This document shows positions 8,602 to 17,185 of a DNA stretch of 64,000 nt, piece after piece; position 1 is the first letter of the stretch; every line of letters begins with the position of its first letter. The notes beneath the pieces are model-generated. The model ran no database searches. It was not told where the DNA came from and was given only the letters and a program-made list of their open reading frames with translations. The position numbers and the translations under genes were made by a program. The stretch comes from an uncultured beta proteobacterium (GTDB lineage Bacteria; Pseudomonadota; Gammaproteobacteria; Burkholderiales; Burkholderiaceae_C). Where the stretch lies: the NCBI GenBank assembly GCA_903823025.1, contig CAIJRK010000070.1:1-64000 (forward strand). The letters are read 5' to 3'.

Positions 8602-9294
8602 ATGTTGAACGTTAAAAATATCAATCAATATTACGGCGGCTCGCACATCTTGCGCGATGTGAGTTTGCAGGCCACGCTGGGTAAAGTTACCGTCATTTTG
8701 GGCCGCAACGGTGTTGGTAAAACAACGCTTCTCAAAAGCCTGATGGGTTTGGTGCCGATTAAAACTGGCAGCATTGAATTTGACGGGAAACCTATTCAAA
8801 AATTCACGCCTTACGAGCGCGCCCGCGCTGGTATTGGTTTTGTACCACAAGGGCGAGAAATTTTTGGCCGACTCACGGTCGAAGAAAACTTGCGCATGGG
8901 TCTGGCCTATAAAAGTGCCGGCACGCCTATTCCGCCCGAGCTTTTTGAATTGTTTCCTGTGCTCAAGCAAATGCTGCAGCGCCGGGGCGGTGATTTATCA
9001 GGCGGACAACAGCAACAATTAGCGATTGCCCGAGCGCTGGCCGCCGGGCCAAAATTACTGATTCTGGACGAGCCGACCGAAGGCATTCAACCCAGCATCA
9101 TCAAGGACATTGGCCGCGTGATTCGCATGTTGGCCGACCGGGGCGATATGGCGATTGTGCTGGTCGAGCAATATTACGATTTTGCGCAAGAACTGGCGGA
9201 TGACTATGTCGTGATGGAGCGCGGATCGGTGTTAGCCCGAGGAGAGGGTGCCAATATGGAGGTTGACGGCGTGCGCCAACTTGTCGCTATTTAA
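8602..9294 (+). CDS. urtE: Urea ABC transporter ATPase UrtE
   Basis: A 230-residue LivF-type ATPase with Walker A GRNGVGKTTLL, signature LSGGQQQQLAIARAL and Walker B LLILDEPTEG followed by IQPSII, the last typical of UrtE. It begins 2 bases after urtD and ends the cluster. Its last 4 bases overlap the end of the convergent ureD gene, so the two transcripts are antisense at their 3' ends. Confidence 0.94.
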   Translation: MLNVKNINQYYGGSHILRDVSLQATLGKVTVILGRNGVGKTTLLKSLMGLVPIKTGSIEFDGKPIQKFTPYERARAGIGFVPQGREIFGRLTVEENLRMGLAYKSAGTPIPPELFELFPVLKQMLQRRGGDLSGGQQQQLAIARALAAGPKLLILDEPTEGIQPSIIKDIGRVIRMLADRGDMAIVLVEQYYDFAQELADDYVVMERGSVLARGEGANMEVDGVRQLVAI

Positions 9295-10121
9295 GTTGAC
9301 CAAATGCGTGGGCTAGCCGCTGAAAGTTGCCAGAAATGGCGACGCCATTCAACCCAAAGTTGGCGCAATAAATCCATAGCGGGTTCGACCATCGGGGCCA
9401 ACACCCGCACCACAATCACCTGACTATTGGGGCTGGTCGCGCCTGCCGTAAAACGCAGGTCGTGCGCGTTGAGAACGTCGCGCGCCATATCCAGCGCCTG
9501 TTGTCGCCGCCCTTTCTCAATCTTGCTACCGGCAATAAAGAAGAGAGACGCCACGCAACGATGGCCTGCCAAACCTAGCGGGCCATCCATCAAACGCGCG
9601 TCATCCGCCTGGATGCGCCCGCGCTCCAGCCACACGCCGGGCACCTCGATATGTTGCAAAAAATGACCCGCGACAAACGGCTGATGTGCCAGCGGCAAAC
9701 CCAACGCTGTCACGTCCCAACCGATGAATTCAGCCTGCGGTGCCAGATCAAGCGTGAGGTGGTTTTCAGCAAGACAGTGGTTGTAGCAAATGGCCTCTAA
9801 CGGCAACCATTCCAGGCGCGCCTGATCGGTCAACGTGATGTGTGTGCGCTGCAAAGCCGGTTCACCGTTAGACCGGTAGAACCGTGTCGCCCCCGGCGTC
9901 GTGATCAGGCCATGAGATGCGCCGCTGGCGGTGACAGAAATATCTAATGTGTCGCCGCCGACCAAGCCGCCCGGCGGATGCACCAGCACGTTATGGCATA
10001 TCGCCTCGCCTTCCGGGTAGAGGCTTTGCAAAATTCGCAGCGGCCCGTTGTGTTGGTGCCGAACCACCGTGCGAGCGGTTTCCAGACGGTAATCAAGTTG
10101 AAGTTCGGCGTGCCAGGACAT
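9291..10121 (-). CDS. ureD: Urease accessory protein UreD, isolated from other urease genes
   Basis: A 276-residue cytoplasmic protein with UreD hallmarks: VLVHPPGGLVGGDTL, LITTPGATRFYRS and LEWLPLEAICYN. UreD works with UreF and UreG to insert nickel into urease. Start ATG 10121 is preferred over the GTG at 10124. In many relatives ureD follows urtE on the same strand and heads ureABCEFG; here it is inverted, converges on urtE, and no urease structural gene or other accessory gene is in the window. The urease operon must be elsewhere or ureD is a relic, but the frame is intact. Confidence 0.9.
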   Translation of the reverse strand: MSWHAELQLDYRLETARTVVRHQHNGPLRILQSLYPEGEAICHNVLVHPPGGLVGGDTLDISVTASGASHGLITTPGATRFYRSNGEPALQRTHITLTDQARLEWLPLEAICYNHCLAENHLTLDLAPQAEFIGWDVTALGLPLAHQPFVAGHFLQHIEVPGVWLERGRIQADDARLMDGPLGLAGHRCVASLFFIAGSKIEKGRRQQALDMARDVLNAHDLRFTAGATSPNSQVIVVRVLAPMVEPAMDLLRQLWVEWRRHFWQLSAASPRIWST

Positions 10122-10122
10122 C

Positions 10123-10203
10123 ACTTATTCTAAAGGTCAGGGCACTGCATTTTCCTAGATAAAACGATAGCTTTTTTCTTTTTAACCCTCACCTAGAATA
10201 AGT
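10123..10203. promoter_or_regulatory. Inverted repeat pair between ureD and the MmeI-like gene
   Basis: ACTTATTCTA (10123-10132) is repeated in inverse form as TAGAATAAGT (10194-10203), 61 bases apart, and both copies continue with GGT after a 2-base offset. The pair overlaps the ureD start region. It might be an operator for the divergent genes or the ends of a tiny element; a stable hairpin over such a gap is less likely. Confidence 0.35.
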
Positions 10204-10265
10204 TAAACCACCCCACAGACAACGGCTGCACCGCTCAAGTGCATCTCTACCGGTAACCCAACCTC

Positions 10266-13175
10266 ATGCCTCTCGACTGGAAAGAAATCGCTAACCGCGC
10301 CCGTGAGTTTTCAAAAGAATGGCAATACGTTGAACGTGAAGAGGCTGACGCCAAGCGCTTTTGGGATGCGTTCTTTGAGGTTTTCGGCATCAAGCGCCGC
10401 AAGGTGGCCACCTTTGAGAAACACGTCAAGAAAATCGACAACAAAGATGGCTACATGGATCTGCTGTGGAAAGGAACGCTGCTGATCGAGCATAAAAGCC
10501 GTGGTAAAAATTTGGTTAAAGCCTTCAAGCAGGCCAAAGATTATTTTCCTGGGTTGAGCGCGGACGAAGAACCGCGCTACATCCTGCTTTGTGATTTTTG
10601 GCACTTTGAATTGCATGATCTGGATGAGGATGAAGTTCACCGATTCACATTGCCTGAACTGGATCAAAACCTGCGACTGTTCTTTTTCATTGCCGGGTAT
10701 CGCAAGCAGCGCATTCGCGTTGAGGAGGCCATTAACCGTGTTGCGGTCGATGCCTTGGGCGAGTTGCACGATGCGCTCAAGCGGGACGGCTACAGCGGTC
10801 ATGATTTAGAAGTGTTTTTGGTACGGCTGTTGTTTTGCCTGTTTGCCGACGACACGGGCATTTTTCAACCCAAAGATAGCTTTCACGATTTGATCGACTT
10901 TCACACGGCAGTGGATGGTTCCAACGTCGGCGCAGTGCTCGACACGTTGTTTGTGACGTTGAATAAAGACAGCACCAAGCGCCAGTCTGCATTGGCCGAG
11001 CAGTTCGCTTTGTTCCCGTATATCAATGGCCGTCTGTTTGAGGAACGCATCGACCCGCCGTCTTTCTCTGCGGCCATGCGAACGCAACTGCTGATGTTGG
11101 CTTCGCGTCAATGGGGCAATATCTCGCCCGCTATTTTTGGCGCGATGTTTCAGCGCGTGATTGAACTGGATGCGCAAGAGCGTCGCCGTGAACTGGGTGC
11201 GCACTACACGAGTGAGATCAATATTCTCAAGCTGATCGGGCCTTTGTTTCTGGACGAGTTGCGCGCCGAATTTGAAAAAATAAAAGGCGACGCGACCCGC
11301 CTTTTCGCGTTCCATGAAAAGCTGCAAACCCTCACTTTTTTGGATCCAGCCTGTGGATGTGGAAATTTTCTCGTCGTGGCGTACCGCGAGTTACGCAAGC
11401 TGGAACTGGACGTGATGCGCGCCGCCAGTCATTTTGGCCACCGTATCGGTCAGGTGTTCGATTTTCTCAAAGTCGATGTCGATCAGTTTTACGGCATCGA
11501 GTACGAGGAGTTTCCGGCGCAGGTGGCGCAAGTCGCTATGTGGCTGACCGACCATCAAATGAACGTGGAGGCGGGCACTGAATTTGGCGAACCGATGTTG
11601 CGTGTGCCCCTTAAACGCAGCGCCCACATTCGTCACGGTAACGCCTTGCGTATCGACTGGGCTGACTTTGTGCCGCCGACAAAGCTCAACTACATTTTGG
11701 GCAATCCGCCCTTTGTTGGCAAACAACATCAGTCGGAGGAACAGAAAGAAGACTTGCAAACAGTTTGCCAAGGCCTGCGCGGGGCCGGTGTGCTGGACTA
11801 CGTGGCGGGCTGGTACATCAAGGCGGCGCGCTACATCACGACCGCGCCCGACAGCTTTGCGGGCATTGCCGCGGCGGCCAGTCGGGACCGCAAGAAGTTC
11901 AAAGATGTGAAGTTTGCAGGTGCCCAAGCGGGCTTTGGTGACCTGTTTGTAGAAGTGAACCGCGCCGAGACTTTGGCACGACGCCAGGTGCGCTGCGGTT
12001 TTGTTTCTACCAACAGTATCACCCAAGGCGAACAGGTGGCACCGCTGTGGAGTTGGATGCGCCATCAAGGGATGCACATCCAGTTTGCGCACCGTACTTT
12101 TCAATGGACTGACGACGCACCGGGCCGGGCGGCGGTGCATTGCGTGATTATCGGGTTTGGTGCCGAGAAGCTCAAAAAAGTGCCACTGGCCGATTATGAA
12201 ACCGTCAAGTCTGAGCCGGTGATCGCGGACGTGGGCAACATCAACGCCTATCTGGTTGAGGCGGCAGATCTGGTGATTGACAAGCGGCGCAGTCCTATCT
12301 GTCCGGTGCCTGACATCGTTTTTGGCTCGATGCCGAATGATGGCGGTTTTCTGTTGCTGTCCAATGCTGAAAAAAATGAACTGCTAACCATTGAACCGAA
12401 GGCCGCGCCGTGGATTCGCCGCTTTGTGGGTTCAGCCGAATTTATCAATCAATTGGATCGCTGGTGTCTCTGGTTAAAAGACTGTCCGGCAGCGCAATTG
12501 AAAGCGATGCCCGCCGTGATGAAGCGCGTCAAAGCGGTAGAAAAATACCGCAAAGCCAGCGTGCGCCCTGCCACGCAAGCGCTGGCAGATAAAAGCTATT
12601 TGTTTGGTGAAATTCGGCAACCCGTCGGGCGCTATCTTTTGGTGCCAAGTGTTTCATCCGAACGACGCCGCATCATTCCTATAGGTTTTATGCCGCCTGA
12701 CGTGATTGTAGGCAACGCTAATTTATGCATTCCAAATGCGGGCTTGTACGAATTTGGCGTGCTGACCTCGCGTATGCACATGGCATGGGTTAGCCATGTG
12801 TGCGGACGTCTCAAAAGCGACTACCGCTACACCAGCCAGATTGTTTACAACAACTTTCCCTGGCCTGACCTAGCCGAGGCGAGCAAGACAAACAAGACAA
12901 CTGTCCTAACGTCCAACATACGAACGACTATTGAAACTGCCGCACAAGCCGTGCTCGACGCCCGCGCTGCTGAGGCAGGCGCGACGCTGGCCGATCTCTA
13001 CAACCCGCCCATGCCTGAAAAACTACGCCAAGCCCATCGCGTGCTCGATGCCGCTGTGGATGCAGCCTATGCGCTCAACGGTGGCAAAAAGAGTTGGAGA
13101 ACAGACGCCGAGCGCGTCGCGTTTTTGTTCACCCGCTATCAGACACTCACCTCACTGCCGACCACGCAGGACTAA
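10266..13175 (+). CDS. MmeI-like (type IIL/IIG) single-chain restriction-modification enzyme
   Basis: A 969-residue enzyme in which restriction, methylation and recognition lie on one chain. The nuclease motif is D65-X9-E75-H-K77, the same spacing as in MmeI. A helical spacer follows, then the adenine methylase with GAHYTS at 311-316, LDPACGCGNFL at 359-369 and catalytic NPPF at 480-483. The C-terminal third contains the target-recognition part, ending in the family-typical RLKSDYRYTSQIVYNNFPWP. MmeI relatives methylate one strand and cut at a fixed distance downstream. Size is close to MmeI's. The gene sits between ureD and a transporter operon, so it looks inserted; its recognition sequence cannot be read by eye. 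Confidence 0.88.
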   Translation: MPLDWKEIANRAREFSKEWQYVEREEADAKRFWDAFFEVFGIKRRKVATFEKHVKKIDNKDGYMDLLWKGTLLIEHKSRGKNLVKAFKQAKDYFPGLSADEEPRYILLCDFWHFELHDLDEDEVHRFTLPELDQNLRLFFFIAGYRKQRIRVEEAINRVAVDALGELHDALKRDGYSGHDLEVFLVRLLFCLFADDTGIFQPKDSFHDLIDFHTAVDGSNVGAVLDTLFVTLNKDSTKRQSALAEQFALFPYINGRLFEERIDPPSFSAAMRTQLLMLASRQWGNISPAIFGAMFQRVIELDAQERRRELGAHYTSEINILKLIGPLFLDELRAEFEKIKGDATRLFAFHEKLQTLTFLDPACGCGNFLVVAYRELRKLELDVMRAASHFGHRIGQVFDFLKVDVDQFYGIEYEEFPAQVAQVAMWLTDHQMNVEAGTEFGEPMLRVPLKRSAHIRHGNALRIDWADFVPPTKLNYILGNPPFVGKQHQSEEQKEDLQTVCQGLRGAGVLDYVAGWYIKAARYITTAPDSFAGIAAAASRDRKKFKDVKFAGAQAGFGDLFVEVNRAETLARRQVRCGFVSTNSITQGEQVAPLWSWMRHQGMHIQFAHRTFQWTDDAPGRAAVHCVIIGFGAEKLKKVPLADYETVKSEPVIADVGNINAYLVEAADLVIDKRRSPICPVPDIVFGSMPNDGGFLLLSNAEKNELLTIEPKAAPWIRRFVGSAEFINQLDRWCLWLKDCPAAQLKAMPAVMKRVKAVEKYRKASVRPATQALADKSYLFGEIRQPVGRYLLVPSVSSERRRIIPIGFMPPDVIVGNANLCIPNAGLYEFGVLTSRMHMAWVSHVCGRLKSDYRYTSQIVYNNFPWPDLAEASKTNKTTVLTSNIRTTIETAAQAVLDARAAEAGATLADLYNPPMPEKLRQAHRVLDAAVDAAYALNGGKKSWRTDAERVAFLFTRYQTLTSLPTTQD

Positions 13176-13224
13176 AGCGAAATTCGCCTGAATAACTATC
13201 GCTATCGTCTGTTTGAACAGCATT

Positions 13225-13992
13225 CTATTCACCGTTAAACCCACGATGCGCCCAGGCCGTTGTGTTTTTCTCGATGAAGCTGAACAACTCGTACATCACC
13301 ATTGCCATGGCACTGATGACGATCAGACCGGCAAAGGCCAGCGGCATCCGTTGTGACGAACCTGCTGAGAGCATCAGGTAACCAATACCGGAATCACCTG
13401 CCGTCATCTCGGCCAACACGGTGCCGACAAAGGCCATGGTGATAGCAATTTTAAGAGAAGCAAAGAAGTAGGGCAACGAACTTGGCAAGCCAATTTTGAC
13501 CAACACGTCCCAGCGCTTGGCGCCCAGCACGCGCAACACATCTTCAAGTTCAGGCGATAACGTGGCTAATCCGGTGGCAATGTTGACCGTGATCGGAAAG
13601 AACGAAATCAGAAAAGCGGTCAAGATGCCCGGTCCTACCCCAATGCCAAACCAGACAATCAGGATAGGCACAATGGCGGCCTTCGGGACCGCGTTAAAGG
13701 CGACCAACAAGGGGAAGACCGCGGCGTAAACCAGTCGTGACGAACCGACCAAAAATCCCAGCAACACGCCCACCACAATCGAGAGGCCAAAGCCAATCAT
13801 CGTGACCCAGAAAGTCTTCCAGCCGGCCTCGGCAATGGGTCCCGCAAACGCCGCCATGGATTGCCCGATAGCGAGCGGACTCGGAAAGATATATTCAGGA
13901 ACAGCAAAGGCCGTGCAGATCAGTTGCCACAGTATCAATAGAAAAATCGCGAGGAGAACGGGTGCCCAGCGTTCAATTTGTCGTTGGCTCAT
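13225..13992 (-). CDS. ABC transporter permease (SsuC/TauC/ThiX-like)
   Basis: A 255-residue inner-membrane permease with the BPD_transp_1 fold: five to six hydrophobic segments and the EAA-type loop around 'LRVLGAKRWDVLVKIGLPSSLPYFF' (key part: LGAKRWDVLVKIGLPSSLP). It overlaps the ATPase gene by 4 bp and is last in the leftward operon that carries purine breakdown genes. The substrate is inferred from context to be a purine-derived or ureide compound; sulfonate or pyrimidine import is the alternative on family grounds. Confidence 0.85.
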   Translation of the reverse strand: MSQRQIERWAPVLLAIFLLILWQLICTAFAVPEYIFPSPLAIGQSMAAFAGPIAEAGWKTFWVTMIGFGLSIVVGVLLGFLVGSSRLVYAAVFPLLVAFNAVPKAAIVPILIVWFGIGVGPGILTAFLISFFPITVNIATGLATLSPELEDVLRVLGAKRWDVLVKIGLPSSLPYFFASLKIAITMAFVGTVLAEMTAGDSGIGYLMLSAGSSQRMPLAFAGLIVISAMAMVMYELFSFIEKNTTAWAHRGFNGE

Positions 13993-14831
13993 GCAAGTAT
14001 TCCAGTAGTCTGTGGCGTAGCGTCCGGTTTTCTGGCGGCACCAATATGGCCGCGAAGTTCATGCACGATGTCGCTGAATTCTCGGGTATAGGTAATTTCA
14101 AGATCACGCGGACGTTCAAGATTAATTTCTTTTTTGACGACAAAGCGCCCTGGACTTTTGCTCATCACATAAACCGTGTCCGCCAGAAAAACTGACTCGC
14201 GCAGATCATGGGTCACCAGGATGACGTTGAACTTTTGTTCAGTCCAAAGGTCACGCAAAATGCACCACAACTCTTCTCGCGTGAAGGCATCCAGCGCACC
14301 AAAAGGCTCATCGAGCAGCAGCATTTTGGGTTCATGAATCAGTGCCCGACAAATACTGGCGCGTTGCTGCATTCCGCCCGAGAGTTGCCACGGGAATTTG
14401 TCTTCGTAACCGGCCAGTCCTACTTTTTGTAGCAGTTTTCGCGCACGTTCTTCATATTCCTTGCGCTTCTCTTTGAAGTTGCTGCGAAAAGGTTCTACGA
14501 TTTCCAGCGGCAACAACACGTTGTCCACCGTGGTGCGCCAAGGCAAAAGTGAGGGTGCCTGAAAAGCCATACCGGATATTTTCAAAGGCCCGGTGACGGG
14601 TTGACCATCAATCAAAATTCGTCCGATAGACGGCATCTTTAAGCCGGTGGTCAGCTTCATGAAGGTAGATTTTCCACAGCCGGACGGACCGACGATGGCA
14701 ATGAATTCACCCTCGCGAACCTTGAGGTCGATGGCTTCAACAGCAAAGTGATTCTGAACAAGAAGTTCTTGGTTGTAGGCCAGCCAGACATCCTGAAAGT
14801 CAACAAAATAAGGTTCAGCGGGGGTCTTCAT
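13989..14831 (-). CDS. ABC transporter ATPase (SsuB/TauB-like)
   Basis: A 280-residue ATPase with Walker A GPSGCGKSTFMKL, signature LSGGMQQRASICRAL, Walker B MLLLDEPFGALDAFTRE and switch histidine in ILVTHDLRES. This combination is typical of the nitrate/sulfonate/taurine importer class. It lies between its permease (4-bp overlap) and its binding protein (6-bp gap), giving a complete three-component importer. Confidence 0.9.
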   Translation of the reverse strand: MKTPAEPYFVDFQDVWLAYNQELLVQNHFAVEAIDLKVREGEFIAIVGPSGCGKSTFMKLTTGLKMPSIGRILIDGQPVTGPLKISGMAFQAPSLLPWRTTVDNVLLPLEIVEPFRSNFKEKRKEYEERARKLLQKVGLAGYEDKFPWQLSGGMQQRASICRALIHEPKMLLLDEPFGALDAFTREELWCILRDLWTEQKFNVILVTHDLRESVFLADTVYVMSKSPGRFVVKKEINLERPRDLEITYTREFSDIVHELRGHIGAARKPDATPQTTGILA

Positions 14832-14837
14832 CGTGCT

Positions 14838-15872
14838 TTACTTCTTGGGGAAAACATTGAGTTCAGCTGCCGTCGGCAAGAAAGAACCATCCCAAACTGC
14901 GTCGGCATTCACCCGCGTTTTGGTGTTGAAGGCGTCCGATACTTGGGATGCCATCAAAGTCAGGCGCGCTGCTTTGGCTTGTCCAAAACCTTCGGCGCGT
15001 GCATCCGGGCTGTCCACGGCGGTCGCAATGGCCAGCTTCAGGCGACGTGTTTCCATGGCGACGTCGATGATGCCGTCTCGCTCGCGCACATACTTGATGG
15101 CCTCGTCCGGTTTGGCGATTACGTCATGCACGCCTTTGGTGAATGCGAGCAAAAATGCTTTGACTGCCGCTGGGTTTTCTTTGAGGATTTGGGGCGTGGC
15201 AATAATCACATTGCCGTAAATTTTGACGCCGTGATTGGCGTAAGGAAACACCACGACATCGGCGGCTTTCACGCCACGCGCTTCCAGATTGAGCAGCGAC
15301 GTGAAGGTGAAACCGGTGATGGCATCGACATCCCCACGGGCCAACATGGTTTCACGCAGGGGTGGGTCCATGGCTGTCCATTGCACGCCCGTGATGTTGT
15401 TAGCCTTGGCAAAAATTGGGTAGGCGCGCCGGCCTGCGTCAAACACGGGCGCACCAAACTTCTTGCCGCTTAAATCCGCTACCGTCTTGATGCCTGATTT
15501 TTTGAGCACCATGACGGACGCAGGCGTGTTGTTGTAAACCATCATGATGGCAACCGGCTTGTTAGGAGAATCCGGGTTGTTGGCGTGGAATTCCATGAGG
15601 GCGGCCAAGTCGGCAAAACCCAGGTCATAGGCGCCGGACGCTACGCGAGTCACGGTGCCGCCGGAGCCATTGCCGGCATCAATTTTGACGTCCAGTTTGG
15701 CGTCTTTGAAATAACCTTTGGCGGCAGGTAATAGGAAGAAGGCTGACGGCCCTTCAAAGCGCCAATCGAGCTGAAATTTGATTGGGGTGTTTTGCGCCTG
15801 GGCCAGCGAAAGACCCAGTGTGGAGGCCAAAGTCAGGGCCGTAGATAGTTTTAAAAATAGACGCTTACTCAT
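14838..15872 (-). CDS. ABC transporter periplasmic binding protein (NMT1/ThiY/SsuA-like)
   Basis: A 344-residue secreted protein: signal peptide MSKRLFLKLSTALTLASTLG with cleavage near AQAQN, then the NMT1-like fold (KFQLDWRFEGPSAFFLLPAA, GNGSGGTVTRVASGAYDLGFAD). The ATG at 15872 has GGAG 8 bases upstream and gives a normal signal peptide, so the longer frame to 15944 is rejected. Family members bind nitrogen- or sulfur-containing heterocycles such as pyrimidines. In this operon a ureide, hydantoin or purine product is the likely ligand, which is inference. Confidence 0.87.
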   Translation of the reverse strand: MSKRLFLKLSTALTLASTLGLSLAQAQNTPIKFQLDWRFEGPSAFFLLPAAKGYFKDAKLDVKIDAGNGSGGTVTRVASGAYDLGFADLAALMEFHANNPDSPNKPVAIMMVYNNTPASVMVLKKSGIKTVADLSGKKFGAPVFDAGRRAYPIFAKANNITGVQWTAMDPPLRETMLARGDVDAITGFTFTSLLNLEARGVKAADVVVFPYANHGVKIYGNVIIATPQILKENPAAVKAFLLAFTKGVHDVIAKPDEAIKYVRERDGIIDVAMETRRLKLAIATAVDSPDARAEGFGQAKAARLTLMASQVSDAFNTKTRVNADAVWDGSFLPTAAELNVFPKK

Positions 15873-15949
15873 AGGAACAACTCCAGCGAAGACAAAAAAC
15901 GCACGCAGTGCGGACGTTGAATATCGATGCAAAATTTGTGCCAAATTTC

Positions 15950-17173
15950 TTAACTCAACAAGTCTTTGAGCGTGCGTGCAATCACTTGAGTGGCCCGGCG
16001 CAGATCTTCCAGATCGAGTCGTTCATCAGCCCGCTTGGCGTGTGATTCCAGCACGGTGTGCGGCCCGGCCCCGTAAATAACACCCGGAATTCCGGCCTCG
16101 CAGAACAAGCGAACGTCGGTGTAAAGCGGTGTTCCTAGCGCCGGAATAGCTTCGCCAAACACTTCTTGTCCATGCTTCTGAATCGCCTCAACCAGCGGTT
16201 GATTGCCCGGTAGCGGTTGCATACTGTTGGCCAGCAGGATGCGTTTGACATCGACCGTGATGCCGGGTTGTCTTGCCGCCTCGTCTCCAATAATCTGGCG
16301 CAAAGCAGCTTCAACCTGTGCCGGATTTTCTTCAGGAATCATGCGCCGATCCAGCTTGAACGTGACACGGCCCGGCACGACATTGGTGTTGGTGCCGCCT
16401 TCAATCAACCCCACATTCAGGTAAGGGTGCGTGATGCCTTCGACCTTGGACGACACTTGTTTGTAGCGCGTGTTTTGTGCGTACAGTGCATTCAAAATGT
16501 GGACAGCCGCTTGCAAGGCGTCCACGCCGGATTCGGGAATGGCGGCGTGCGCCATCTGGCCGTGAACGGTCACTTCCATTTGCAGGCAGCCGTTGTGCGC
16601 AGTGATGACTTGGTAGCTAAACCCGGCGGCAATCATCAGATCAGGGTGAATGATCTTGTTTTTAAGCAGCCACGCCGGGCCGACTTCACCACCAAATTCC
16701 TCGTCATAGGTAAAGAGTAATTCGACGCTTCCGGTGGTGGGTTTGACCACCGCTTCCAGCGCCCGAACGGCGAAGGTGTAGCTTGAGAAATCGGATTTAC
16801 TCACGGCAGAAGCACGGCCATAAATTTGCCCGTTTTCGATTTCGCCACCATACGGGTTTTTGGTCCAGCCTTCGCCGGGCGGCACCACGTCGCCATGGGC
16901 ATTGAGAAGAATTGTTTTGCCGGGACCGTAGGGGCGGCGAACCACTAAATTGGTAATGCTTTCCAGGCCAGCGGCTCGAACCAAGGCGTCAGGCACCGGG
17001 TGTTTTTCAACGTCCAGTCCAAACGCTTGCAGCAACTCGGCGGTGCGTTCAGCGTGCGGGGCGTTGTTACCGGGCGGTGTGTCAGTAGGGACACGGATTA
17101 GTTCTTGCAAGAACTTAACTTGCTCGTCAAAGTGCGCATCAATCCAGGCGTCGAGTGATTCATAGTCAGTCAT
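15950..17173 (-). CDS. M20-family metallohydrolase (ArgE/DapE/carboxypeptidase type)
   Basis: A 407-residue zinc hydrolase. Metal and catalytic motifs are visible: NAHGDVVPP (H and catalytic D), TYDEEFGGEVGP (E-E pair) and a lid-domain histidine region GQMAHAAIPESGVDA. M20 enzymes cleave amide bonds of N-acyl or N-carbamoyl amino acids and dipeptides. It lies 12 bp after the uraD-allC gene and ahead of the ABC importer, so it may process an imported or ureide-derived amide. The exact substrate is not evident. Confidence 0.82.
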   Translation of the reverse strand: MTDYESLDAWIDAHFDEQVKFLQELIRVPTDTPPGNNAPHAERTAELLQAFGLDVEKHPVPDALVRAAGLESITNLVVRRPYGPGKTILLNAHGDVVPPGEGWTKNPYGGEIENGQIYGRASAVSKSDFSSYTFAVRALEAVVKPTTGSVELLFTYDEEFGGEVGPAWLLKNKIIHPDLMIAAGFSYQVITAHNGCLQMEVTVHGQMAHAAIPESGVDALQAAVHILNALYAQNTRYKQVSSKVEGITHPYLNVGLIEGGTNTNVVPGRVTFKLDRRMIPEENPAQVEAALRQIIGDEAARQPGITVDVKRILLANSMQPLPGNQPLVEAIQKHGQEVFGEAIPALGTPLYTDVRLFCEAGIPGVIYGAGPHTVLESHAKRADERLDLEDLRRATQVIARTLKDLLS

Positions 17174-17185
17174 AAGGCGGAACTT

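Noticed and set aside
11391-12140. 249-residue open frame opposite the MmeI-like gene
   Set aside because: Antisense to methylase motifs with no recognisable domain.
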